The notes under the pieces: model-generated
What the model saw: only the letters and a program-made list of their open reading frames with translations
What the model was told of the DNA's origin: nothing
Databases searched by the model: none
Part shown: piece by piece, positions 38,697-50,600 of the stretch
Layout of the letters: each line of letters begins with the position of its first letter
How positions within the stretch are numbered: position 1 is the stretch's first letter
Made by a program: the position numbers and the translations under genes
Source of the DNA: Himantopus leucocephalus
Lineage: Eukaryota; Chordata; Aves; Charadriiformes; Recurvirostridae
DNA length: 64,000 nt
Reading direction: 5' to 3'
Assembly: GCA_003993805.1 (NCBI GenBank)
Contig: RSEF01000012.1
Span: forward strand, 1,997,408 to 2,061,407

Positions 38697-39208
38697 TCTC
38701 TCCTCACGGTGCCTGTGGCTCCAAGGTGAGACTTTGTGGAGCCGTACCCAATTTCTCAGCAGGGCCATGCCTTTGCAAGCTTATCCGGATCACAGCTCAG
38801 CATCTGTGGCCGGCAGGGGACTTGCAGTTTGAGCACAGAGACTAGCAAAGGGTCTGAGATGTTGCCATGGGGATGGTCCCTTTTTGAAACAAATCCGGGA
38901 TCATGCTCAGAGAGTTAATATCTGCTGTCTTAAGAAAAAAATAAATAAAGAGGGCTTGCTTCTTCTCCCCAGCAGACTTTAATGAAGGCTCCTACAGAGT
39001 GTGGCTTAATCGCTGTGAAATTATCGCTTCATCTGTGTGATATATCTCTGTGTCTGTATCAGATCCCTCTGAGTGGTTCGGCTGTCATGTCAGCTCCGCC
39101 ACGCTGCCGGGAGTGACTCGTCCGGCCCCCTCCCTGCTCCCCCCTCACGCTTAAGATAACATGGAGGGAATTTTTCAACAGACATAAGATGGTAATCCAT
39201 AAAGATGG

Positions 39209-39229
39209 ATTTGCATTAGTCTAACAAAG
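39209..39229 (+). promoter_or_regulatory. POU octamer plus SOX motif pair
   Basis: A perfect octamer ATTTGCAT (39209-39216) is followed six bases later by AACAAAG (39223-39229), a SOX-type site. Both lie in a non-repetitive stretch at 38930-39245 resembling a conserved element. POU/SOX pairs are a known feature of neural enhancers, but function here is inference. Confidence -1.
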
Positions 39230-39721
39230 GCCGAGACATTGACAAATGAAAGCCTTGCCTATGCGAGGACTCGCTGCAATGGCAGTAGAGCAGGTGTCCT
39301 TGTGGGGATGCTCTGGTCCGGCGCAGAAAGCGGGGTGTACCGGCAGAGGTCAGCCAGGGCTGCCCGCGGGCACAAGCCCTCTTGTCCTCCTGCCAGCAAG
39401 GGGTTGCACGGCTTTACTACCAGCAAACAGGGCCTTGGTGCCAAGCTCTTGGCTATTCCTGTGGTATTTGGCATGGGAACACAGCACTCGAATCTTACGG
39501 GGCGGCAGGGCAGGCTGGGAATAGGATAGAGTTTCTGCTCGGCATCTAAATTACTTTGCTGTAGTCACTGTAGTGTTATTTTTTAATTCTTCTTGGCTGC
39601 GTGCAGCTATACATCTCCTGTTCAGAATAATCCTATTTGTGTTGCAATAACAATAGAATTACTGCAGTGAGCATCAAAGCCGGTGTAGGTCATAAGTGTT
39701 TTGTTTCATAATCTCAATGTG

Positions 39722-39737
39722 GTGATGATGATGATGA
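39722..39737 (+). repeat. Short (GAT)n repeat
   Basis: About five GAT/TGA units. Confidence -1.
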
Positions 39738-40798
39738 CCTTTTGCTGTCTGCGTTTCCGTGTACCTGTGTCTCATTCTTATTAAATATCCTTGCATTGAA
39801 ATCTCTTGCTAATCTAATCTCCCCATGTGGCTGCTATATAATTATCTCATTTTGTAAAATATTGCATCTGTCATTCTCTCCCCCCACTTTTGGAGCAGAG
39901 GGAGGGTGAGGGAGAGAGGGGAGCGAAGAAGCTGCTGAAGGAGGCAGCGGTAATCCCACAGAAGTGACAATTTGTACAGTATCGGTTTGTAACTGCTGCC
40001 GCGCATGCCACCTCTGAAGGACCACGTTCCTGTCACTGCAGGAGACCACAAAGGGTGGCCTCAAGCAGGAAATGTCCGGTGGGTTTTTTTTGCTTGTTTT
40101 GGGGTTTTTTAGTAGATTTTTCAGCTTGATGATTTTGTTCTCACTGTGGTTGCTGCCCATGTAAGGTGTGATGCCATTTCCTCATACGGGTCTACAGCGA
40201 GGATGGAGAGCAGAGTTGTTCCACGCTGACCTTCATCCCCGGCACAGGGTTTGGTACCAGCCAGCGCTGCCTTTGCCCACACAACCCTGGGGGGGGACTG
40301 TTCCTCCCTGAAACAGCTTTCAAACTTTTTCTCTGCAAGAGCCTCTCTTGTGCTGGAACCGAGAAGCTCCTGTGCTGCTCTCAGCTGAAATGAAGGTGGC
40401 TGCTGACCCAGCACTGGAGAGGGCCACCAGCAGCCTGGGACCCAGAGCCCCTCTGGGCAGTGGTCTCTGCAAGGTGGCACAGGGCTCTTCCTTACAGAGC
40501 CACCTGCTAATCAACAACTTAAAATAAAACAGTGAACATACAGCCATTGTCTTCACCGGTAACAACGCAAAGCTTTGGGGAACGAAGAGCCACAGGGCTC
40601 CGTTTTTGTAAACCGTCCCCAGGGAAGGACCAGAGCGCATCTGCTCTGGCAGGTCCTTTCTAGAAATAGCAAGTTTAATTAATCATCCTGTTTTCTTTTC
40701 TTAAACTATTTAAATTCTTTTTTTCCCCTCAAGGGATAATGCATTGCTGCCTTTTAAATAAGTACTGCGGTTGTAAACTCCTGCCATACTTCTGTCTG

Positions 40799-40836
40799 GG
40801 AGCACATCTGTCTTCTGGCTTGGAGCACATCTGTCT
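40799..40836 (+). repeat. 15-bp direct duplication (GGAGCACATCTGTCT)
   Basis: GGAGCACATCTGTCT occurs at 40799-40813 and 40822-40836, separated by 8 bp. Confidence -1.
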
Positions 40837-41319
40837 GTGCCTACCAACCCATCGCTCCAGTGTTCTGGCGCAGTGGGAAAATCTGCGTTTCAGAAAGGAA
40901 TCACATGGATACTTCCAGGCTGCGGAGGGTGTCAGATGCAGAGCCCTTTATCTTCTAAACCCCCTTATCTTTTAATTCTGAGACATTTTTGTCTGACAGT
41001 TCATAAATTAAAAATGTTTCTTAGGTGACTTTTTGCTCCTGTTTCATATGTATTTCATGTAAAGACTTTCCAGGCGTTTGAGTTCTGGGAAGAATTATGC
41101 AAAATGAGAAGCTCTGGTTTTATGTTCTTATGGGATGCACTTGGCATGCTGCAAAACCATGATGCTACGATCAGTGACTGTGCACTTTAAAACCACCAAG
41201 CTTTTTGTGGAGAGTTGTGAAATTTTTCTGTAGTTGCCCTGAAAACACATCGGATGTGTCGATTTATCACACTCCGCTCTGAACTTTAGTGAAGTTCATG
41301 TACCAACCCTGACCTCGTG

Positions 41320-41333
41320 CTGCACTCTGGTGG
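41320..41333 (-). promoter_or_regulatory. CTCF-like motif, - orientation
   Basis: The reverse complement, CCACCAGAGTGCAG, fits CCASYAGRKGGCRS at 13 of 14 positions (T in place of the first G of the GGC). Confidence -1.
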
Positions 41334-43214
41334 CTAAGGGCAATTTTCATGTAGCAGCGATCTCTCTAATGATGTGGTAGTACCTTGAGTGCTGGCTGAG
41401 GACATTTGAGGACGTTTGCACCAGACTTCACAGGTGTGAGTGATGTGTGCCTGACATGGGTTTAGGGAGAGGTGCCTTTATAGCACGCCTTGATCATCTT
41501 TGCAGCGATAGACCTCTGGGACTCTGCCAAACCAGCAGCTGGGAAGAAGGTGAGACACCGCAAACACTTGGTTTGCATTGCTGTGCTGCTGAGCCCCAGG
41601 TCTCCTCCGGCACTGGAGCCCTTGGGGACGTGTCGCCTGGCACTGCGCGAGCCACCACCTCTTCTCTGGGGGAACGTGATGGTGATGGTTGCTGCTCTGG
41701 GCACGCAATGGTGAGTCTCTCCATCCATGACTGAAGGCCCCTCTGCCTCACCAGCAGCTTGCCCTGCCTTCTCCATTGCCCGTGCGATTGGGTTTGTTGC
41801 TGGTTTTCTCACTCCCCTCACTGTTTCTATTGTTCCTGCCTCCTCCTTCCTTCTCTGCAGCATGGTCACAACCTCTGGTCATAGGTGGTTTTCACCACCA
41901 CCTTCTCTTACTGCAGTTCATCTTCAGGCACTGGGCACTTGTCCGTGGCCAGTTTCCCCTGCCCAATCTGCCTCTGTTTGACATTTCCCCGCCGCCATGC
42001 CCTTCCCAAGCTTCTCCCAGGTCTCCGAGCCATCACCCTCAGAATCACTCTCCTGTCAGGCTGCTGCAAAGGCATTTTTCTCTCTTCTGTCTTTGCAAAT
42101 TGCCTTCTCTGCTTCAAAATACCCCCTCGCCAAGGCCTTCTGCTGCTTGCCTTCGGCTTTCCGCCTGCTCCCTCTGCTCTCCCTGAAGTGCAGTTCTCCA
42201 TCTTGTCTCACGTCTATGCAACAGCCCCCAAAAATACAAGCAGAGCTGCTGGATGGCTCCCACTGCCAGTGGCTTTTCGGCTGTGCTGTTTGCCTGCACG
42301 GCACGCCGGGAGCAAAATCCATCTCCCGTAGGCAGCTCTTTGCACCTCTGTGAGATTTCAGGGAAAATATAGCTGCATATATATTGATAAGGTGTACAGA
42401 GCAGAGAGGACAATTGAATTGCCGTGAGTGGAGCATGCATCAGTGTCCCTGACAATCCGGTAATTAGCTGGCATAGAAGAGCGAGCAGCGAAATGAGCCC
42501 GGCAGCTTGTTCGCAGGCATTAGGGGCTGACTCCCACGGAGTACCTGCTTTCTGCCCTGACATCTGGGTCTGCGATGAGACCTGATGGCTGCTTTTGCTT
42601 AAAGTCGCCGTCACCTTGGAGATCATTAACAGTGAGCGAACGTGCGGACAGCAAGTCCTCACTCAGGCACCGGCAGTCCCTCCCTGCCGCAGAGTGGGGA
42701 CGGGATGGTGGGTGTCCCCGCTTTGTTGCTGTCTCACCCCCCCTTTCTCTGTGAGGGTTGTTTGCAGGACTGGGGGGGGCTTGTGCTTCTGGCACAGTGG
42801 TAGCACCCCAAAACCTCATTATTGGAGACTCTGGGTCTCTCTCCTTTCCTTTCCATTCTGAATTTTCTGTGTCGCTGGTAACGCGCGTCTGTGATGGAGA
42901 TGTCTTTGCCTTGGACCAGGGTTGGGGACACCGCTTCCCCGCACCCGCTGTGCGGGGCAATTGCAGGCAGATGCGTCAGCAGACACTTGTGCAAGTGGGG
43001 TACGGCGAGGAGGGGTTTGTAAGCAAACGTCTGTTGGGGGAGATGGGTACTCTGGGTGTCATATTCCTGCTTGGGTTGTCAAGAGCACTGCGCTCTGGTC
43101 CCTCAGTGCAGGCCTTTAGAGAATTAACCTGCTTTGGAATAAGGAGCAGGATGGATTATTGGGTAAATGAGAAATTAAAAGGTATGGAATAAGTTTTCCA
43201 GGTGCAGGGAAGTT

Positions 43215-44060
43215 GCAGTTGAATTCCGTGTAGGATCAGTGCTGCTTAGTATCTTCATGTACAGCGTGGGAAAGGAGGCTGAGAACACCACGCCAGAGGT
43301 GCCTGCTGCTTCTGGCTTGTCCTGGGTGGTGAAAATGAGTCAAGTGCAAAGAGTTGCAAAGGACGTCAGGTAGCGAGTGGCTGCTCGGTAACACAGTAGA
43401 CGAAATCCAGCGTTGTTGAAGGCTGAGTGACGCAAGCGAGGCGAAACCATCCTCACATCCGTAAGCAGTGCCGGGCTCTGACCTGGCTGTTGCCAGTGAG
43501 GAGACGTCTTGGCATTAGGATAACTTCCATGAAAATATTGACTCGGTACTCTGGAGCAGTCAAAAAAGCAGATTGAATGTAATGAACTTGTAGGAAACAA
43601 AGAGAAAATGAAACGCAGAAGACGGTTGTAGACTGTTGCATAAATCTACCATGTGTCTGCATGGGAAATAAATACTGTGTGCAGCTCTGACTCCCTGCTG
43701 CAAGGAGGAGAGGAGCCAGAGCAGGGTGACAAGGGTGATGGGCATCCATACGAGGTGTGGCAATGTAAGCGATGCTCAAAAGCTGTGGAGGGGTGGCCAG
43801 GGGAGCGCGGCCCAGGGCTGTGCAGGCAGGGGTGGGCACTGCGAGGTCAGTAGGAAGTGACTTTTCTTCGTTTCTGCTAATCAGATGCTGGGGCATCGAA
43901 TTAAATTAATAGATGGCAGGAGCAGGGCAAACACATGACAGCTCCTCTATGGCAGGAGGAAGGAGAGCGGTGGAACTGGCTGCCAGATGAGTTTAGAAAG
44001 CTTCCAGAAGTAATTAGACAAATTTGTAAGAGGAAAATACCATTGAGAGTGTTACTGGCA
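43215..44060 (+). mobile_element. Degraded CR1-type LINE, sense orientation
   Basis: Scattered blocks in the right order resemble the reverse-transcriptase 3' half and 3' UTR of ancient CR1-type LINEs: CAGTGCTGCTTAGTATCTTCATG (43230s), GGTGGTGAAAATGAGTCAAG (43330s), AATACTGTGTGCAGCTCTG (43670s), GAGCAGGGTGACAAGGGTGA (43720s) and GTGGAACTGGCTGCCAGATG (43970s). The frame is destroyed by indels. The intervening 43400-43620 is poorly matched. The assignment is from memory of consensus phrases and the boundaries are approximate. Confidence -1.
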
Positions 44061-47000
44061 CTGCCAGTGATGAGCTAAATCTCTGCACCACAGGCTGCTG
44101 GAGGTCAAGAGGATGCGGGAGCGTCAGTGGGCGCTTGTGTGACCATATGATCTTCCCTGGGCATCCCCAGTGGCTGTGGCTGGGGAGATGGTCCCAGACG
44201 GGGTGAGCCTTTGGTTGAAACTGGTTCCTCTCTTCTCTGGGTGGCTTCACCCTGCTCTGTTGGTGACGGTTGCGCTTGTTGCGCAATTGGAGCAGTGGGT
44301 TGGTAACCTGCAGTGCAGAGGAGCCGAGTGCTGGAGCACCAAGCATGGCCAGTGTAGGGCTGGGATACCTGGCATGGCAGTGAGTACCACCAGCATGAGG
44401 ATGACTGGTGGCCCTAAAATCCCAGTGCGGGACAGGTGTGAAGGTTACAATCACAGGAGGGTTGGGGTGTGGAGAGAGTCAAGCTCCCAGGGGATATCTC
44501 TAGGCAGGAGGCATCACTCAAGGAACTGTAGGTGGAAACCGGAGCTCCTCGTGTCACCAGGGCAGCACCCAGCGTCCCTGTGAGGCTGGAAGGGACAGGC
44601 TGCATCTCAGGGCAAAAAAAGGTTGTTTGTGGTCCTGTTTTCCTGCCTTTGTGAAGGTGTGTCGCGCTGTTACCCTTGTGTAAAGGAGCTGGATAGTCAC
44701 GGAGAGAGGTGGGGAATGAGAAATAGCGTGTTAGCATCTCCTGTTGGTGGCCATTGGTGTTCCCTGACCCTGACACGCTGCTCAGTGCTCGGCCAGGTTG
44801 TCACTGCTGCTGCCATTCCGGGCAGCACAGGAATACCAAAGCTGTGCAGGGAGAAGGAAAGCAAAGCAAATAAACAAGGAGTCCAACTTAAAATCTCTCC
44901 AAGTGTGCAGTGTTTTGTGACTAATACTAACATAATTGCTGTCATGCTTTTAACATAATGCTTTTATCTCCCAGATAGACTCCTTCTTCTGGTCATTAAT
45001 CTCCAGGGTTTCTCAGTGAGCAAGCATCGGGGAGATGCAACCGTTATGCCAAAGCATGGTCAGAGGTGTGCAGAGCATCCTGGAGCAAACCCTGGACCGG
45101 GGCTGTGGGTTACGCATGGGGCTGTGCTCACAGCTTCGCTCTGAACCCTCCAAAATCCCGGGGCTGGGCAAGGCTGTGTGTATTCTTTCTGGTTTCTTTT
45201 CCTCGCCATACTGCTCTGCCCTGCTGGCCCATAAACCCACCGTAAAAGTCATCTGACAGCAATCTCGGTGTGCCCAAGCTGTCTCCATCCTCCACACAGC
45301 ATCCCTCCACCTTTCTTTAACCTTTCTGGCCTGCTGTGAGCGGGCTCAGGTCAGCAGAGCTGCGGCCGTGCTGAATCTGCTCCTGCTGCGGGTGGAAGAC
45401 CTGCTCACAGAAACCTTCTCCTGAAAGCTCGCTCCAAGCGAGACTCTCCGGGGTGGTGTTGCTGGAGGCTCCCGGCTCCACAACACGGCCGCTCCGACAG
45501 TGGCAGAGCTGGAGGAGGAGAGGCGAGGAAATCCAGGATGATTTCTAGGAAATTATCTCGCTGCCTCATTTATTTACTACAAAGGTCTCAACATGTCACC
45601 CGGCTTCCCGAGACACCCCGCTATGCCGAGGGTGAGCATCCTCGCAGTTTTTGGCTGCTCAGGAGGAGCAGCCCTTGCAAAACCACAGCCTTGCCCCAGC
45701 GCTCATTTAGTGTGACAGTAAGTAACGCCGCATGCCAGCCGTGCCAGATCCCGCAGCGCAGGGATGCTCTCGAGAACGCCACCGGCCTGAGTGAGGCTTT
45801 GACCGCAAGGTCTTTTGTACCTGCTGAGCCTAAAATGATCTGCAAGCCACCTCGGGAACAAGGGTATCCTATCTCTGCCTGCTGCCTGCAGGCGCTGCGG
45901 CTGCGGGGGGTGATGGAGACGGGCTCGGAAAAGGGTCGTGGCTGGGACTGGGAGCCACTGGGCACACGGGGCACGGGGAGGGCAGTTTAGCTCTCTGTCC
46001 CCATCCTATTTGCTTTATACACCGCACGCTCCCTTGAACTGCTCTGGATTTCAAAGGAGGAAACTGAGCCAACCCCAAGCGCTCCCCCCCTACCACCTTT
46101 CCCTGCTCCGCGCCGTCACTGGTGTGAATGAGAGAGTCTGGGCTGGTTTTCACCGTCAGGCAAAATGTCACCTCATACACTGCTCCCAGCGTGTCTGCAG
46201 CCAGCTGTGGCTTGGCACTGGGGCAGTGCCAGACCCGGCAGAGGCTCGCGCTGGAGGGCAGCGATACCCTGCAGAGTATTTCGAACCTTTCTGGCCTAGG
46301 AATTTTCTCCTCCCTCTACTCTGGAGACTCAAAAAGGATTCCCTTTCTTGCGTCCTTCCTCCGTTTGGAAACCAGCGGTCCCTGCGGATCGCGGTGAGGA
46401 CACAGGGATGCAGAGGGATGCAGTTAGCGCCTCCCACCCACTCTGCCCATCTCCATCCCCGGTGCTGCGTAGCTGCAGGGTCAGGCCAGGCTGTGCTACC
46501 CGCTGCCATCCCGGGGCTGGCAGGCACCGGAGGCAGCTCTCCTCCGTTGATGAAATGCTTCTGACCATGCAGTCAGAACGATTTTGACATTTTGGGGAAG
46601 GAGAGAAATCTCACCCGGCATTGTGCATGGTTGGTAAAACTGTTGCTGACAACATGAATAAAGGTAGACAGCTCTCAATCAGCTTCTCATTGCTATTTAT
46701 TTCTAATTTGGACATACTGTCAGCTAACCATCTTTCAGATCGGTTTGGAGGATTCTGTATGCGAGTGTTGCGTTAGGTTTGAGCTATAATGGTATTTGTG
46801 GCTTTCAGCATGTTGCAGAGCTGGAAGGTGAGATGTCTCCTTGACCTGCAGCGTCCTGCGGGGATCATTACCGGCATCACCACTTGCTTTTTGGGTTTTG
46901 GCAGCAATTTATTCCCTGCATTGCAAATACAGCCTATGCCCAAGGGAGCGGAGAGCCTCAGGGGCTGCGGTGGCAGCGGGGATTTCAGGCACTGTATATC

Positions 47001-49374
47001 CCGACATGCCACAAGGGTTGATGTGAGTAGGTGGGAAGTGGATCCTGGGCAGTAATTTTGAAGAGAAGCAGCTTTTCCAGATCTTAGCAGATGTGGCAGA
47101 GAGCAAGGCTTTGTTTTGTCTCTGGCCATCGAGTGGAGCATTGAAATATAACAACTTTTACAAGGCAGATGTCGTTGATGAAGCACCCAGGTTTGGTTTT
47201 GCTCTTGTCAAAAGGCCAGTCTGGCCGTCGCTGGGCATGTTGGCAGCACTGGGGCCGTCTGTCCTGTCCCATGCATGGATGCCCCGGCACACGCTGCTCC
47301 AGGGCATCCATCCCCAGCGGGCCAGCAGCAGCCACCCTGCAGCTCATCAGGACGCTGAGCTTTCCTAGGGGCTCTTCTCTGGGGGAGGCCGTTCAGTGTA
47401 CCCCACTTCACCATTTCACTCTCTGATACACAGGTGGATTTTCCCGGTGAAGTGGGAAGCAGGCTAGGAAACGTGGCACTGGGAACACACCGTCTTTTGT
47501 TTTCGGTAAGCGTCACTGAGACGGTGTTATTCTGATTCCCCCTAATGTGGCCTTTTGTACTGATGCTCTGAATCAATTCAGAGGAAGTGGGAGCATTGTT
47601 CAGCTCTGTGCGTGTTGTTGGGATGATCCCCTCCATCGCCTGTTCGAGCAAACAACACCCAGGTCGCTGTCAGAAGGAAGGTTTGGTTTTAGAGCAGATA
47701 GGAGCTTGTTGCTCCCTTACCACGGTTTCTACGCCGTGCGCTAAAGTGCCCCTTTGGAGGCACAGTCAGGATTTAAGTGGCTGCGAGCCCTTCCCATCGA
47801 GCTCGTCCCTGCGTGGACGCTGTGAGACCACGAGTGCTCAGGCAAGCTGCCTGCTTCTTCCTTAGACGACAGGAGGGGACAGGGCAGGGACCATCCTGTG
47901 GCTGCCCTGCCAGTCCCTGCTGGAGAGAGAGGGACCTGCAGAGATGCTGTAGACCCACTTGATTCGCATGGATGAGTTTTGGCTTCCCTATTGATAAAAT
48001 TAGGGTGCCTTCCTTTTTTTCCCTGGTGCTGTGCTATATTAAGTGTCCCCCCTACGGTGCTGCAGCTTCTCCTGGGGTGGTCCTTGCTGCTGGGTCTGGA
48101 AGGGCAGGGAACCATCGCCATGGCCCCCATAGCAGCAGCTCAGCCCTCCACATCGACAGCCCGGCCCCCCACAGCCTCTCCCCCTGGCTCGTTCCTCTCC
48201 CGGAGCTGCAACAAGTGCATGCTCCAAGGGGGTGATTGCATTGAGTATTTTACTACTTCTCCAGTGTACGGTGCCATATGGGAGCGTACCATCAGTCAAT
48301 TACAGCTTCTTTTCATATCTAAATAAAATGATTTGTTAATTTGAGTGAGTGATCACTGCGTGGCCAGGATGCTTTTCCTGCAATGGCGAACAGCTTGCAC
48401 GCTCGCAGAGATGGATGGTGAGCCGGTGCCACTGGATACTTTCTGGGGTTGTTTTCAATTTAGCTGTGAATTGAATGAGAAGAAAAACGTTTCTCTTGGC
48501 AATTTGATAGGCGCTAGCTCTTCTGACAGATGTTGGAGTTTATTATCCCACCAGGACAATGTTTTGTAGTTCGGAATCGCTAATTGCTTGGAAGGCTCGG
48601 TGCTGCGGGAGGAGCAGGATGCGGCTGTCGGCAGGTAGCGGGTGCCGCCAGCACCCGGGGACCCGGGGGGATGGACACCGTTGCTTTCCCACTGATGTTT
48701 GCTGACTGCTGCCACCAGCTTGGCCCCAGCACTGTGTCCTGGCAGTCGCCCCATGCCAGCACCCATCCCTGCCCTGCTGTCCCTCTCTGGACACATAGCG
48801 TTTCCCTCTTGCGCAGGTTTTAGCTCCGTGGCGCTTGAAATGGGCTTGTGGTCCTCAGCCACCTCATCTGTACCACGATGCCGTGACATGTTAGGGATAT
48901 CTCGGGGCTCTCTGGGCGCTGCTGTGTGCGGTTGCCCTCCCTGCTGTGACCTTGGTGCCAGCAGCGGGCTTGTGGTGCCCCCACGGGACTGCAGCAGGAG
49001 CCGGAGCAGCAGCACACACCTCCTGCAGCCTGGCTGCCCATCCCGGGGCTGGCTTGGCCCTGCTCCTGCCCTGCTGCCCCTTGCGCTGCTCTCCTGGCCG
49101 GCTGCCTCCCCCCTGCTCCCCTCGCATCAGACAGCCCGGCACACGCCTGCGCTGTTGGTGTAGGTCATGGCACGGCGTTGGTGCTCCAGGTCATGCTCCC
49201 CTTCGGTCCTCCTCACGTGCCCCGGCTGGCGCCGGGAGGAAGGTTTAAGACGCACAAAAGCAGTTAACAGGAGCCGCCAGCGGGTTAACATAAATTATTT
49301 GCAAGCCCGTCCTCTCGAAGTGGAGCAGAGCTGCAGACGGAGGTGGGCGCTTGCCTCTGCAAACAGCCCTTGGC
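44061..49374 (+). other. CACNA2D2: CACNA2D2 intron 3, block (no gene seen)
   Basis: Intronic, rising in GC toward the right. 48250-48600 is AT-rich and might be a conserved element. A short GGAAACTGAG word near 46058-46067 may be a worn MIR relic. No exon recognised. Confidence -1.
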
Positions 49375-49480
49375 AAACGCCGGCATGGCGGGCCCCGGGC
49401 GAGAGCGCTCCAGCGGCCCTCCGCCGGCGTCGGGCTGTGTGCTCCGCCAGCCGGGCCGTGCAGGCGCCACCAGAGCTGCT
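49375..49480. promoter_or_regulatory. CpG-dense patch within a GC-rich region
   Basis: About 14 CpG fall within 49381-49460, far above the rest of the intron, and the surrounding 49180-49800 is also CpG-rich. This could be a small CpG island and hence an internal promoter or enhancer. No TATA box or conserved first exon is evident. A single GC-rich fluctuation is the alternative. Confidence -1.
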
Positions 49481-50098
49481 GGGGGCTGGTTTAGATGAGG
49501 GTTTTAGATGGAAAGCTGTGCGAGCCGCTCCGGTAGCAGCAGCTTGCTGGCGCGCCTTCCGCTGGCAGAGACGTCACCGGGCTGTGCTCCTCCCTGCGTC
49601 AGAGCTGTCTCCTTGCCCTTCGTGCGGAGGGTACCCGGCGCTGTCGGGACCCTCAGCTTGGCTGTCTGCCGTCTGCAACGTGCCCCAGCACGGGGAAACC
49701 GAGGCCCGGGGCTGCACGGCCTCTTCCCGGGTGGGAGCTGTGCCCGAGGGGTCCCGGGGGTGGGTGCGGGCAGCAGCGGGGATTGTGCCCAGGAAGCATG
49801 TGCCTTTTTGGAGTCTTGCTTGCCCACCCACTCCAGGAGCCTCTCCCGGGAGCAGCCCCTTTCTCTGTGACTGCCCTGACACCCCTCACTCCCTCTGCGC
49901 CGCAGGGAGAGCCCAGCAGCTCCTGTGTCCTTCCCGTGCCCTTGGAGACGGAGAAGCCTTTCGCAGAGCAAGGCAGCCGCAGCCACCTTGGAGTCGCCCT
50001 GCGGTGGTGCTCGCTGAGCTGCCGGTGGGATTGGGGTCCCCGCAGAGAGCCAGTGCGGGTCCTGCGTGGGGGACAGTGGGTGGGAGAGCAGAGCTGGG

Positions 50099-50280
50099 GG
50101 TGGCGGAGGCTGCCCGGGCAGCAGGAGGACAATGGGCTGCACCGTGCCCGAGTTGGGGAGAGCGGGCAGTGCTGAGTGCCCACCGCTGCTCCAGCCCCAG
50201 GTTGGGTTTGTCCGTGAGCATGGTTTCACGGGCTGTGCTCCTCTGCTCCTGCTTCANGGTGGCGGAGGCTGCCCGGGCAG
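50099..50280. repeat. 23-bp direct repeat ending at a single N (probable contig-join artefact)
   Basis: GGTGGCGGAGGCTGCCCGGG begins at 50099 and again at 50258, the second copy starting right after an N at 50257. Unlike the other joins, 136 bp of unique sequence separates the copies. The segment between may be a misassembled or collapsed GC-rich repeat. Confidence -1.
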
Positions 50281-50504
50281 CTGGAGCTTCATTGCTTCCC
50301 CATCCCCATCCTGGAGCTTCAGTGGAAGTGCTGGCAAAGAGCTGGGCTGCGTCCATCCTTCAGACCATGCTTTGCCTTCCCACAGGGACTTTCCCCCTTG
50401 TTCCCTCTCTGGTATTTTTATTTTTTTAACCCTTAACGCAATGCAGTGCCTGTTCTGGGTGTGGGATTCGTGTATCAAGTGGGGTCTGGCTGTGGTCTCT
50501 TATT

Positions 50505-50600
50505 TCGCCTTGACTCGCTGTCTGGGCTTGGGCAAATAACTTACGCCTCTGTACTTGCTGTCCCCGTGGGTCAAGCGAAGCTGATGGTGACCGATACAAA
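50505..50600 (+). mobile_element. MIR-like SINE fragment
   Basis: GGGCTTGGGCAAATAACTTA, then CGCCTCTGTACTTGCTGTCC and CCGTGGGTCAAGCGAAGCTG, align loosely with the sense MIR core. Diverged. Confidence -1.

Larger units (their letters stand above)
38697..43214 (+). other. CACNA2D2: CACNA2D2 intron 3, block (no gene seen)
   Basis: Intronic. 38930-39245 looks like a non-repetitive candidate regulatory block (see the octamer/SOX entry). A short GAT repeat lies at 39722-39737 and a 15-bp direct duplication lies near 40.8 kb. 41760-42230 is strongly pyrimidine-rich on the + strand, which creates long but meaningless open frames there. Confidence -1.

Noticed and set aside
41776..42331. Leucine-rich open frames resembling signal or membrane sequence, with a fine acceptor (TTCTCTGCAG) ending at 41860.
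   Set aside because: The region is simply pyrimidine-rich, which yields Leu/Phe/Ser/Pro codons and acceptor-like sequence. No matching donor or homology was found.
47640..47650. GTTCGAGCA and other GTTCGA words considered as tRNA B-boxes.
   Set aside because: No matching A-box or cloverleaf at the required spacing. No tRNA gene supported.
49167..50429. A 420-codon open frame on the + strand.
   Set aside because: It lies in GC-rich, stop-poor DNA, crosses an N at a suspected misjoin, has no recognisable domain, and is paralleled by long open frames on the other strand.
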